From NCBI GenBank assembly GCA_965229605.1, contig OZ245892.1, forward strand, positions 1,178,001 to 1,242,000: a stretch of DNA of 64,000 nucleotides. Reading direction: 5' to 3'. This stretch comes from G965229605 sp965229605 (GTDB lineage: Bacteria; Pseudomonadota; Alphaproteobacteria; CBDDJK01). Shown one piece after another: positions 50,845 to 59,138 of the stretch. Position 1 is the stretch's first letter. Each line of letters begins with the position of its first letter. The translations under genes and the position numbers were made by a program. The notes beneath the pieces are model-generated. The model was not told the DNA's origin, did no database searches, and was given only the letters and a program-made list of their open reading frames with translations.

Positions 50845-51783
50845 TCACTTCACCACACCTCTGAGTTTGGATCTGTCTATGGTCAGTGCAATGGCAATGA
50901 TCAGCACGATGCCGAACACCATTTGCTGTTTTGTGGCATCGACTTCCAGATAAACCATTGCAGCGCGGATGACCATGACGATAAGCGTGCCGATTGCCGT
51001 GTTCAAAACACCCCCAACCCCGCCTGTCAGGGGCGTGCCACCAACAAGCACAACAACAATGGCCAGCAACAGAAATCCGTTGGCGAGATTCGCATCCCCG
51101 CCGGACAGTTTTACAGAGAACATCAGCCCGGCAATGGCGGCAAACATGCCTGAAATGGCAAAAGCTGTAATTTTCACGCGGTCCACATTGACACCGGAAG
51201 CCACAGCGGCGAGTTCTCCTGAACCCACGGCTTTCAAGCTGCGACCAAATGTGGTTCGCTTTTGCAATATCCAGGCGAAGATCAAGAGGAACAGGGCAAT
51301 GACCAGCTCGTGAGGTACCCCAAAGCTATTGCCATACATCCAGCCGAAGCTGCTATCACGCAATTCCGCATCCATATAGAGCGCGCGCTGTCCGGAAAGC
51401 CATTTGGCGACGGAAAGGGCGACAAATCCGATGGCCAGGGTTGACACAAAGGAAGGCACATAGAGTCTGGTGGTGACATAGCCGGACAAAGCCCCGAACA
51501 ACAGGCCACCGATAATGACAACGGCAGCGACTCCGATTCCCATTGAAGCCAGATAGACTGTTGCGATGACGGTGACCATATTTGCCAGTTGCTGAACGCT
51601 GAGATCAATACCGCCGATATAGATGGCAAAGGTCATTCCAAGTGCCATGATAAAGAGGGGCACAATATCAGCCATCAGAAGTATAAGCCCCGACGGGTTC
51701 AGGAATGAGGGATTAGCGACCCCCACGGCAAGCGTAAGCACGAGCAGTGTGATCCAGGGCAGATGTGGCTTGATGCGTTCCAT
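50845..51783 (-). CDS. Ribose-type ABC transporter permease, third set, second permease
   Basis: 312 residues from the ATG at 51783, preferred because GGAG lies 6 nt upstream; an ATG at 51795 adds four residues. RbsC-family features: FIMALGMTFAIYIGGIDLSVQQLANM, VSTLAIGFVALSVAKWLSG and LLAIVVVLVGGTPLTGGVGG. This importer has two different permease genes flanking the ATPase, so the channel is probably a heterodimer. Confidence 0.86.
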   Translation of the reverse strand: MERIKPHLPWITLLVLTLAVGVANPSFLNPSGLILLMADIVPLFIMALGMTFAIYIGGIDLSVQQLANMVTVIATVYLASMGIGVAAVVIIGGLLFGALSGYVTTRLYVPSFVSTLAIGFVALSVAKWLSGQRALYMDAELRDSSFGWMYGNSFGVPHELVIALFLLIFAWILQKRTTFGRSLKAVGSGELAAVASGVNVDRVKITAFAISGMFAAIAGLMFSVKLSGGDANLANGFLLLAIVVVLVGGTPLTGGVGGVLNTAIGTLIVMVIRAAMVYLEVDATKQQMVFGIVLIIAIALTIDRSKLRGVVK

Positions 51784-51794
51784 TTTCATCTCCA

Positions 51795-53300
51795 TCAGAT
51801 CATATGGTGAACCAGATCATACAGCGAAGGTTTACTGCCTGGCGTGCAATCAAATTCTTTTTGAAAGGCCCCGTCTTTCAAAACCAGAATGGTATGCGAC
51901 AGGCCAATCGCTTCTTCCAGCGTATCGGCCACCAGAATGATGGCGCAGCCGTTGGCATTCATTTCGCGCACCATATCGTAGACATCTTCTTTTGCGCCGA
52001 TATCAAGGCCGCGTGTCGGGTGATCGAGCAACATAATGTCCGAGCCCCCTGACTGCCATTTCGCCAAAACGACTTTTTGCTGGTTTCCGCCCGAGAGTCC
52101 TCCACAATCCTTATGTTCATCTGGCGTCTTTATGCCAAGGCGTTCAATCCAGGTTCTTGCAAGTCCACGTTCCTCTCCAACCCGCAAAATGCCATGCGTG
52201 GCGTAGTTCTGCAGCTGGCTGAGGGTCATATTCTCATAGACATTCATGCCATTAACGATGCCTTCAACCTTGCGTTCGCGCGGGACATAGCCAACGCCTC
52301 TGCGCACCCCGTCTTGCGCCGAAAAAGAGGAAACAGTTTCACCCTTGATTTCAACCCTCCCGCCTGTTGGCTTGTCCAGACCATAGAGCGTGCGCAAAAT
52401 GGCCTCCCGGCCTGATCCTTCGGTGCCAACAAGGCACAAGACCTCGCCTGCATGGAGTTGAAAGCTGATATCTTGAAAATGAGACCCCATCGAAACATCA
52501 TCAAAACGAGCCATCACCTTTGCAGAATCATACGGTTGCTGCTTCTGCTCGCGGTAATATTCCTTGTCAACATCGCGCCCGACCATCTTGTGCTGAATCG
52601 CATCCTTGTCAGCCTCTTTATGGCTGACAACATCAACCACCTCCCCGTCCTTCATCACATAAATGCGATCAGACAGCTCCAGCACCTCTTCCATACGATG
52701 GCTGACAAAGATAAAAGACGCCCGCCTGGTCAGATCACGAACAATCTGAAACAAAAGTGCAACTTCTTCCTGCGCAAGCACAGAAGTCGGCTCATCCAGC
52801 AGGATAACCAGGTCTCCATCAACCCGTTCCTCCAGGGTCAGCACTTTCGCCAGCTCAACAAGCTGACGCTGCGCAAAACTAAGCCGCGAGGTGATGGTTG
52901 AAGGATCAATATCCAGTTTTACCTTGGAGAGCTGATGGCGTGCCGCCTCTGCCATGGCTTTCCAGTTAATAATGCCAAATTGCACAAATTGCTGCTCAAA
53001 GCCCAGGAAGATATTTTCCATCACCGTCAGGTTGGTGATCAGTGACTGCTCCTGAAACACCATGCCAATGCCATGGTCCATAGCCTGCCGAGGATTGGCA
53101 AAGCGGACTGTCTTTCCATCAATAGAAATATTCCCGCTATCCGGCTGATAGGTGCCATAGATAACTTTCATCAGGGTTGATTTTCCGGCGCCATTCTCGC
53201 CAACCAGACCAACAATCTCCCCGCGATTGACCTGAAAATCAACTGATTTAAGAGCATGGACGCCGGGGAAATGCTTGTCTATCTGCTGCAATTCGTACAT
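51795..53300 (-). CDS. Ribose-type ABC transporter ATP-binding protein, two ATPase domains
   Basis: 501 residues. Domain 1: Walker A GENGAGKST, signature-like RLSFAQRQLVELAKVL, Walker B ILLDEPTSVLA, switch FVSHRMEE. Domain 2: degenerate Walker A GTEGSGREAI, signature LSGGNQQKVVLAKW, Walker B LLDHPTRGLDIGAK. As in RbsA, only one composite site is expected to be fully consensus. It lies between the two permease genes of the same operon. Confidence 0.9.
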   Translation of the reverse strand: MYELQQIDKHFPGVHALKSVDFQVNRGEIVGLVGENGAGKSTLMKVIYGTYQPDSGNISIDGKTVRFANPRQAMDHGIGMVFQEQSLITNLTVMENIFLGFEQQFVQFGIINWKAMAEAARHQLSKVKLDIDPSTITSRLSFAQRQLVELAKVLTLEERVDGDLVILLDEPTSVLAQEEVALLFQIVRDLTRRASFIFVSHRMEEVLELSDRIYVMKDGEVVDVVSHKEADKDAIQHKMVGRDVDKEYYREQKQQPYDSAKVMARFDDVSMGSHFQDISFQLHAGEVLCLVGTEGSGREAILRTLYGLDKPTGGRVEIKGETVSSFSAQDGVRRGVGYVPRERKVEGIVNGMNVYENMTLSQLQNYATHGILRVGEERGLARTWIERLGIKTPDEHKDCGGLSGGNQQKVVLAKWQSGGSDIMLLDHPTRGLDIGAKEDVYDMVREMNANGCAIILVADTLEEAIGLSHTILVLKDGAFQKEFDCTPGSKPSLYDLVHHMI

Positions 53301-53309
53301 CTTCCGCCC

Positions 53310-54347
53310 CTACTTCACGAAACTGATTTTCTTGCGGTCAGTGGAAAGAACGACAGCGATGATAACAAGCACGCCAAGCACACCGTCTTGCATCCAGTTG
53401 GGCAAACCAATCACAACCATGCCGTTATTGATCACATTGACGATCAAGACGCCGACCAGCGTGTTCCACACACCGCCAATGCCGCCCCATAATGCCGTGC
53501 CACCGACAACAACAGCGGTAATTGACACGAACATGAAATTATTACCCGTGGCGGTTTCAGCAATACCAATTCGTCCCACCGCCATCAATGCGCCCATCGC
53601 GAAAAATACGCCTGCCAGCGTGAAGCCCAAAATCCGGATGCGGTGAACATCCAGTCCGCTGGCTTGTGCAAGCTCTTCACCGCCACCGACTGCATAAAAA
53701 TTCCTTCCCAGTCTGGTCCGTGATTGAATGAACCAGGTGACAATCAAGGCAAGCAGCGCGATGTAGCACATGATCGGGAAATTCAACCAGCGCACTGTCA
53801 GCAGCGAACGGAACCACTCGTCCTCCACCCTTATCCGGTCGCCACCGGTCAGCAACAGGGCAAAGCCAGTGCCCACAAATCCAATGGCAAGAGAGGCCAT
53901 AAAAGACGGGATTTTGAGTTTTACATGGATGAGGCCGTTCACGAATCCGATTGCCGCGCCGACCATCAACGCCAGAGGAATGGCAAGCCAGGCCCAGCTG
54001 GCCAGTGTTCCGCCCAATGCCAGAAACGCATAGGCAAATATGACAGCGCTTACGGAAACTGTGCCTTCCATCGACAAGTCAATGGAGCCCATTATGATGA
54101 TAAAGGTGACGCCGATGGCGACCATGAGGGCGGGCGTTGCAGCCATGGCAATGCGCGCTGCATTTCGGATGGAGAAGAACCGGGAATCCAGTAAATAGAA
54201 GTGATCTTTTCCTTCTTGAAAATCTTCAAGCCATTCAAAAACCGGGAAGATCAGAACCAGAAATGCCAGGACGAGAAGCGGTGCCCATTTGATGATTTGC
54301 TCACGATTCAAGAGCGCGGCTTTTGGTTTCTTTACGAATTCTGACAT
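53310..54347 (-). CDS. Ribose-type ABC transporter permease, third set, first permease
   Basis: 345 residues with RbsC-type segments ALMVAIGVTFIIIMGSIDLSMEGTVS, IPSFMASLAIGFVGTGFALLLTGG and FVSITAVVVGGTALWGGIGG. It follows the binding-protein gene after 155 bp that contain a strong hairpin, and precedes the ATPase gene by 9 bp. Confidence 0.87.
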   Translation of the reverse strand: MSEFVKKPKAALLNREQIIKWAPLLVLAFLVLIFPVFEWLEDFQEGKDHFYLLDSRFFSIRNAARIAMAATPALMVAIGVTFIIIMGSIDLSMEGTVSVSAVIFAYAFLALGGTLASWAWLAIPLALMVGAAIGFVNGLIHVKLKIPSFMASLAIGFVGTGFALLLTGGDRIRVEDEWFRSLLTVRWLNFPIMCYIALLALIVTWFIQSRTRLGRNFYAVGGGEELAQASGLDVHRIRILGFTLAGVFFAMGALMAVGRIGIAETATGNNFMFVSITAVVVGGTALWGGIGGVWNTLVGVLIVNVINNGMVVIGLPNWMQDGVLGVLVIIAVVLSTDRKKISFVK

Positions 54348-54421
54348 AGGAAGTTTTTATAAGGGGCGTTCTGACAAGGCAAGAGTTCCAACACAAATTT
54401 AGTTTACCGGGTTAAAAACTA

Positions 54422-54453
54422 CGGTCGCGGAGCAGAAAGCCGCCCCGCGACCG
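54422..54453 (-). terminator. Intercistronic hairpin after the third sugar-binding-protein gene
   Basis: CGGTCGCGG (54422-54430) and CCGCGACCG (54445-54453) form a perfect 9-bp stem with a 14-nt loop, 50 bp after the stop codon. No T-run follows. Same placement as the hairpins at 7381, 23398 and 36861. Confidence 0.6.
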
Positions 54454-54502
54454 CATCATTTAGTCAGCCAACATATTTACTCAGCCGACTTTTGGGGAGA
54501 GA

Positions 54503-55612
54503 TTATTTATACTGGATCTGACCGTTGGTCGGGCCCCAGAAATCCTTCCAGTCGTAAGTCGGCACGTTTTCAAGATAGCTTGTCTTGAAGTCCGCAGCAT
54601 CTTTCGGCGTAACCATAATCGTCGGACCGTAGAACTCGCGATGTGCTTTTGACTCTTGCGATGGTTTGAAGGTGCCTATCGCAGCATGATATGCCAGAGC
54701 TGCTGTGATACCCCCTCCCCAATGCGGGTTGGTAAAGACGGTTGCAAGAATACGCCCCTCCCGCACCAGATCAACCGCTTGCGGATTGCCATCATAGGTC
54801 ACAATCGGAATATCCATTCCTTCGGCGCGCAGGGCCTCCAACACCCCGTAGCCGATGGTGTCATTCGCACAGTGAACGCCGGTGATTTCATCCCCGAAGC
54901 GGGTGATCATCGACGACATGATCTGGTTTGCTTTCTGGGTGTCCCAATCGGCTGGCTGCGCATCAAGAAGCTCCACATCCGGGTAGTCTTTGAGTGCATT
55001 CTTCAACCCGTTAAGGCGCTCAATCGCCGGGTTGTTGGACGCGATGCCGCCAAGATGGACCACGCCACCTTTGCCGCCTATAGCCTCAAGAAGGATACGT
55101 GCCGTTTGCTCAGCAGGGCCTTCATCAGACCAGGTCATATGGCTGACATAATTATCCCCAAAGTCCCATGGATGCAGATCATCGGTTTTATTCCAGATGG
55201 TTGAAACATAACCACCGCCTTCTGCAACTGCCTCAACAACCGGACGCGCATTTGGCGCATCATTGGTGTCAATGGCCAGGGCGAGCTCCCCATTGGTCTT
55301 GGCCAGAAGGGCTTTCACATCTGCAAGAGATTTTTCGGACGACCCCTCGTTGATCAGGTGAACCAGAGCATCTTTGCCCAGGCCCTGCGCATCCATGAAG
55401 GCTTCACCGCCGGAAACGATTTCGTTCCAATATGGATTTGTGCGGTTTCTGTAGCTCCAGGCAACCGTCGGGTTCTTATAGGTTGCAGCCATGACCGGTG
55501 ACAGGCCAAGCATCTGGGTAGCAGCCGCCCCCGTGATGCCAAAGGCTGATGCCAGCAGGAAGTTCCTGCGCGAGATTTTTTCTTCTTCAATGAACTTTTT
55601 GATAAATGACAT
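54503..55612 (-). CDS. Sugar-binding protein (Peripla_BP_4) with twin-arginine signal, third ribose-type set
   Basis: 369 residues from the ATG at 55612, chosen because GGGAGAAATTTC precedes it; the longer frame to 55690 has no such site. The N-terminus has a Tat signal, ISRRNFLLASAFGITGAA, unusual for ribose-type binding proteins, which mostly use Sec. The mature part is the two-lobed fold, e.g. VVHLGGIASNNPAIERLNGLKNAL and GVHCANDTIGYGVLEALRAEGMDIPIVTYDGNPQ. It heads the operon with both permeases, ATPase, alcohol dehydrogenase, cupin and GMC genes, divergent from the TetR-type gene with an operator in between. Confidence 0.87.
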   Translation of the reverse strand: MSFIKKFIEEEKISRRNFLLASAFGITGAAATQMLGLSPVMAATYKNPTVAWSYRNRTNPYWNEIVSGGEAFMDAQGLGKDALVHLINEGSSEKSLADVKALLAKTNGELALAIDTNDAPNARPVVEAVAEGGGYVSTIWNKTDDLHPWDFGDNYVSHMTWSDEGPAEQTARILLEAIGGKGGVVHLGGIASNNPAIERLNGLKNALKDYPDVELLDAQPADWDTQKANQIMSSMITRFGDEITGVHCANDTIGYGVLEALRAEGMDIPIVTYDGNPQAVDLVREGRILATVFTNPHWGGGITAALAYHAAIGTFKPSQESKAHREFYGPTIMVTPKDAADFKTSYLENVPTYDWKDFWGPTNGQIQYK

Positions 55613-55738
55613 GAAATTTCTCCCTGTATTTACATTCTTGTCATCGCGGGTCTCCCCGTGAATCAGTGAATTGACTGGCCCATCATGCATAGCAGATACA
55701 AACTGGCCCGGAACATTACGTTACATAGAACATTACAT

Positions 55739-55760
55739 TACGTAACGCACTAGTTAGTTA
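55739..55760. promoter_or_regulatory. Operator TACGTAAC-N6-GTTAGTTA in the divergent tetR-importer promoter
   Basis: Matches the regulon palindrome at 14 of 16 arm positions. A second, weaker ACGTTAC segment lies at 55718-55724. It lies upstream of both the TetR-type gene and the third sugar-binding-protein gene, so autoregulation is expected. Confidence 0.68.
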
Positions 55761-55839
55761 CCGATACTTTTCATTCGCTGTCAAGTAGGTTATGAACTCT
55801 TCACAGGTTATTCACTATAGGATCGAAGGCGGAAAGAGA

Positions 55840-56484
55840 ATGCTGGACACAAAAACGCCCACTAAAGTGCCTGCAAGAGATGCAGATGCAACCAAGGCAC
55901 GAATTTTGGCAGCCGCAAAAAAGGAATTTGCCTTATTGGGTCTGGGCGGGGCGCGGGTTGATAGCATCGCGGAAAAGGCGAGTGCCAACAAACGCATGAT
56001 CTACTATCATTTTGGCAGCAAAGAAGAGCTTTTTGTCGCCGTCCTGGAGCACGCCTATCTTGATATCCGCAGGGCCGAGCATAGACTTCATCTGGATGAT
56101 TTGCCGCCCGACGAGGCGATGGTGACCTTGATTGAATTCACATGGAATTACTATCTGGAGAACCCTGAATTTATCCGCCTGGTGAACAGTGCCAATCTCC
56201 ATAAAGGCAGACACCTGACGGGGTTGGAAAATGTCAGGGAGGCCAGCCGCCAATATATCAGCATGATACAAAAGCTACTGGATCGCGGGGCTAAAGCAGG
56301 GCTTTTTCGTGAAGGCATCAATGCCAGGCAGCTGAACATTACCCTGGCGGCAATAGGCTATTATTATCTGACCAATCGGTTCTCGGGGGAAATTCTGTTT
56401 GAGCAGGAATATATGTCAAAACAGGCTCTGGACGAGCGACTCGCCTTTAATATCGACACGGTCATGCGGATGATCAAAGCCTGA
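55840..56484 (+). CDS. TetR-family transcriptional regulator of the large sugar/CoA module
   Basis: 214 residues from the ATG at 55840 (MLDTKTPTKVPARD), which follows GGAAAGAG; an ATG at 55792 would add 16 residues but lacks a ribosome-binding site. The N-terminal helix-turn-helix is clear: KARILAAAKKEFALLGLGGA then VDSIAEKASANKRMIYYHFGSKEELF. The C-terminal ligand domain resembles that of RutR-like TetR proteins. It overlaps the following hydrolase gene by one base. The recurrence of one palindrome in front of it and five further promoters within 18 kb makes it the probable regulator of all of them. Confidence 0.85.
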   Translation: MLDTKTPTKVPARDADATKARILAAAKKEFALLGLGGARVDSIAEKASANKRMIYYHFGSKEELFVAVLEHAYLDIRRAEHRLHLDDLPPDEAMVTLIEFTWNYYLENPEFIRLVNSANLHKGRHLTGLENVREASRQYISMIQKLLDRGAKAGLFREGINARQLNITLAAIGYYYLTNRFSGEILFEQEYMSKQALDERLAFNIDTVMRMIKA

Positions 56485-57284
56485 TGATTGGCTATTGGAA
56501 CCAGCAATTCCAGTTCAGGAAAATTCTGCCAGACTTTGAAGACTATCTTCAAAGCATGGAACGGCGAAGCGCAAACCTGTCTTTAGAATTCCAACGGGTA
56601 AGCTACGGGAGCGACCCCAGGCAATGGGTTGAAATATCCGGCACACCAGAAGAAGGTCGCGTGCTACCCGTATTTATCCACGGTGGCTATTGGCGCGCCT
56701 TGTCAGCTGAAGAACACCGGTTTGTTTTACCCGCATTGAAAAGCCTCAATGGGGCAAATGGGGCGAGTGGGGCGGTCGCTAACCTGGAATATAGACTGCT
56801 GCCGCATGTTACTCTCAAAGGAATCATTGGCGATGTCGTGGCAGGATTGCGAATGTTATCCGAACAAACAAAATCTCGATTGATTGTCATCGGCCACTCT
56901 GCTGGCGGTCATCTCGCCACCATGGCCGCACAAGAACTCAAGCAACAGATTGTGGGTGTCCTTGCGATCAGCGGGCTATATGACCTCAAACCGCTGCAAT
57001 GGTCCTTTTTGAAAGATGAAATCGGGCTGACAGAAGATAAAATGGCCGGGGCCATACCTTTGGAGGCCTGGCAAGCACAAACAGCAGAGCACATCACAGT
57101 TGCAGTCGGAGAAGCCGAAACACCAGAAATGCACCGTCAGGCCCATATCTTTGCAAGCAGCCATGGCGCGAAATTTCTGGAAGTGCCAGACAAACATCAC
57201 ATGACCGTGCTGGATGATTTGGCAGATACGCACGGATTGCTTATTTCTGAAGCCAAAGCCATCATCACAAAAAAGGGGCGTTAA
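56484..57284 (+). CDS. Alpha/beta hydrolase, kynurenine formamidase (KynB/arylformamidase)-like
   Basis: 266 residues. The oxyanion-hole motif HGGYW lies at 66-70, the nucleophile elbow GHSAGGH carries Ser139 and the histidine is in KHHMTVLDDL; this arrangement matches arylformamidases and related esterases. It is translationally coupled to the TetR-type regulator (TGATG), so it probably acts in the same pathway, for instance opening a lactone or ester, rather than in tryptophan degradation. No other kynurenine genes are nearby. Confidence 0.8.
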   Translation: MIGYWNQQFQFRKILPDFEDYLQSMERRSANLSLEFQRVSYGSDPRQWVEISGTPEEGRVLPVFIHGGYWRALSAEEHRFVLPALKSLNGANGASGAVANLEYRLLPHVTLKGIIGDVVAGLRMLSEQTKSRLIVIGHSAGGHLATMAAQELKQQIVGVLAISGLYDLKPLQWSFLKDEIGLTEDKMAGAIPLEAWQAQTAEHITVAVGEAETPEMHRQAHIFASSHGAKFLEVPDKHHMTVLDDLADTHGLLISEAKAIITKKGR

Positions 57285-57365
57285 AACCCCCCTCAATCCC
57301 TCCCGCCCCTTCTGAAAAAAACTTTCCCCCGGAGCCAACCCCGCGCATTTGCTGCGGCTTTAATT

Positions 57366-57398
57366 CCTGGAATTTAATTTCAAAAATTTAATTCCAGG
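57366..57398. terminator. AT-rich inverted repeat at the end of the creatininase gene
   Basis: CCTGGAATTTAATTT and AAATTTAATTCCAGG are inverted complements with a single mismatch over 15 positions and a very short centre. The creatininase stop codon (57388-57390) lies inside the right arm. It sits between convergent genes and may end transcription in both directions. The relic at 17112 has lost this symmetry. Confidence 0.5.
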
Positions 57399-58125
57399 AT
57401 GTAAGGTCTTTAGATACCGCTTCGGCGGCCAAGGCCAGCAGTTGTTCTCCGTGTTCAGGGCGTGCCAGTGCCGAGTGAGACCCAACCCGTCCATCGGGAA
57501 AATCCAGCTTATGTTGATCGGGTGGTCCGTGGCGGTCACCCGCATGCGAACGCATGAATTCCGGGGTAAGTTGCTGCGGGGGGTGCAGGGCAGCCCGATG
57601 GTGAACAGTCCGATATTCTGCTTGCGTTATTGCGATCTCGGACGGGGTGGCGTGCATCCCTTCCCAATCCGCATAGAGGTCTGTGCACAATTTATTGACC
57701 TCTTCAAACGCCCACCATGAGCGCACCCGCATCTGAAAACCTTTTAATTGTTGCTTTAACTGTTTTACTTTATTGAGAACCGCGAGGTTAGCCCCATGGC
57801 CATTAAGGAAATAGAACCTTCTAAATCCTTGCGCGTAAAGGCTTTCAACAATCTCGCAAAGAAGAGTTTTGAAGCAATCTTCAGAAATCGAAATGGTTCC
57901 CGGAAAATGAAGATTAAACGGTGCCGGGGTATAAGCGAGTGTTGGCGCAACAAGGATACCTGCTTTTTCACCTGCCCTGCGTGAAACGGCTTCGGCGCAT
58001 AATGCATCGGTCCCGATCAGCCCTATTGGGCCGTGTTGTTCATTGGACCCGGTCGGGATGATGATTTGATCCTTTTCCTTCAGATAGGCTTCGACTTCCA
58101 TCCATGTATGAAGATCAAGTCTCAT
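57388..58125 (-). CDS. Creatininase (creatinine amidohydrolase) family protein
   Basis: 245 residues. Metal ligands of the family are all present: Glu29, His31 and Asp40 in GSNEQHGPIGLIGTD, His110 in LNGHGAN and Glu155/His158/Glu163 in EGMHATPSE. Besides creatininase the family contains mycofactocin peptidase MftE and FAPy deformylases, so the substrate is an amide of unknown nature. It follows an amino-acid-binding-protein gene on the same strand after 109 bp. A truncated second copy of its 3' end lies at 17112-17235. Confidence 0.85.
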   Translation of the reverse strand: MRLDLHTWMEVEAYLKEKDQIIIPTGSNEQHGPIGLIGTDALCAEAVSRRAGEKAGILVAPTLAYTPAPFNLHFPGTISISEDCFKTLLCEIVESLYAQGFRRFYFLNGHGANLAVLNKVKQLKQQLKGFQMRVRSWWAFEEVNKLCTDLYADWEGMHATPSEIAITQAEYRTVHHRAALHPPQQLTPEFMRSHAGDRHGPPDQHKLDFPDGRVGSHSALARPEHGEQLLALAAEAVSKDLTSWN

Positions 58126-58234
58126 TGGCTTGAGAACCCGTTCAGGCGCACATCTTCAACATATAGAAACAGGGGTGCAACATATACAAACAATAGGGCG
58201 AACAGCACCCCCAGTTTCATGTAACCTGCATGTT

Positions 58235-59011
58235 TTATTCTTTAAGACGCCACTTTTTGCCGAGCTCGTCAAAAAATCCGCGTTCGGTTTTCAATGCAAT
58301 CCAGGTGTTGACGTAGTTGATCCAAACCTGATCCGCCTGCGGGAGCAGCATGGCAATCGGTGTCGGAGATTTTGGGGCAGACACCGGAACGATCATCATT
58401 TGAGGGTATTTTTCAACCAGCTTGAGTGCTTCAACGTTCGAGGTAATATGCGCATCTGCACGACCAGCAAGAACTTCCTGGAAGTCACGTGCAGGAGCTT
58501 CCACGATCTGATGCTTCGCGTCAGGAAAATATTGTTTGACCTGTTTTTCCTGCGTTGTTCCAAGTGTTGCGGCCACCGTAACACCTGCATCATTCATGTC
58601 TTCCCAGTCTTTGAATTTGCCGGCGTTTTCTTTCAAAATCAGAGGGACAGTTGCCAAAGAGAAATAAGGGGTTGAATAGCCCGTCGCCTTGGCGCGCGCA
58701 GGAGAGACCGATGCTGACCCAGTCATGTGATATTTACCGGCTGTCACACCGCTTACCAATGTTTTCCAGTCTGCTGGCACAAATTCAAGTTCGACGTCGA
58801 GATCCTTCGCCAGTTCAGTCATAACGTCGATATCATAACCGGTGTAGGAATTATTTGCGACGTCCTTCATTGTCATCGGGTTCCAGTCCCCGGTTGTCCC
58901 GACTTTGAGAACCCCATTATTGAGAATGTCATTAAGTGCTGATTGTGCGTTAGCCGTATTTGAGGCAACCAGCAAAAAACCAAGTGCGATAGCTGTTGTG
59001 ATCAGTTTCAT
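58235..59011 (-). CDS. Polar amino-acid-type ABC transporter substrate-binding protein (SBP_bac_3)
   Basis: 258 residues with a Sec signal peptide (MKLITTAIALGFLLVASNTANA, cleavage near 22). The mature protein has the family opening GVLKVGTTGDWNPMTMKD, GYDIDVMTELAKDLDVELEFVPADWKTLVSGV and WINYVNTWIALKTERGFFDELGKKW. It binds an amino acid or related small amine/carboxylate and delivers it to the permease and ATPase encoded divergently from 59139. The creatininase gene follows it, suggesting a nitrogenous amide or cyclic ligand. Confidence 0.88.
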   Translation of the reverse strand: MKLITTAIALGFLLVASNTANAQSALNDILNNGVLKVGTTGDWNPMTMKDVANNSYTGYDIDVMTELAKDLDVELEFVPADWKTLVSGVTAGKYHMTGSASVSPARAKATGYSTPYFSLATVPLILKENAGKFKDWEDMNDAGVTVAATLGTTQEKQVKQYFPDAKHQIVEAPARDFQEVLAGRADAHITSNVEALKLVEKYPQMMIVPVSAPKSPTPIAMLLPQADQVWINYVNTWIALKTERGFFDELGKKWRLKE

Positions 59012-59138
59012 TTGCTTCTCCCAGAGTAAAAGTTCAAACTAGCGCGAATAATAGGAATTGCAAGGGAATAAACAAGTTGCAAGTGTATGGAAATCATGAA
59101 TTAAATGGGGCTTGATCAAACGCATAAAGCCGCACGCA

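Noticed and set aside
54503..55690. Longer start for the third sugar-binding protein at 55690
   Set aside because: The 26 additional residues precede a complete Tat signal and have no ribosome-binding site; GGGAGAAATTTC precedes the ATG at 55612.
56484..57284. Dedicated tryptophan-pathway kynurenine formamidase
   Set aside because: Motifs fit the family, but no tryptophan dioxygenase, kynureninase or related gene is nearby and the gene is coupled to a TetR regulator of a sugar module.
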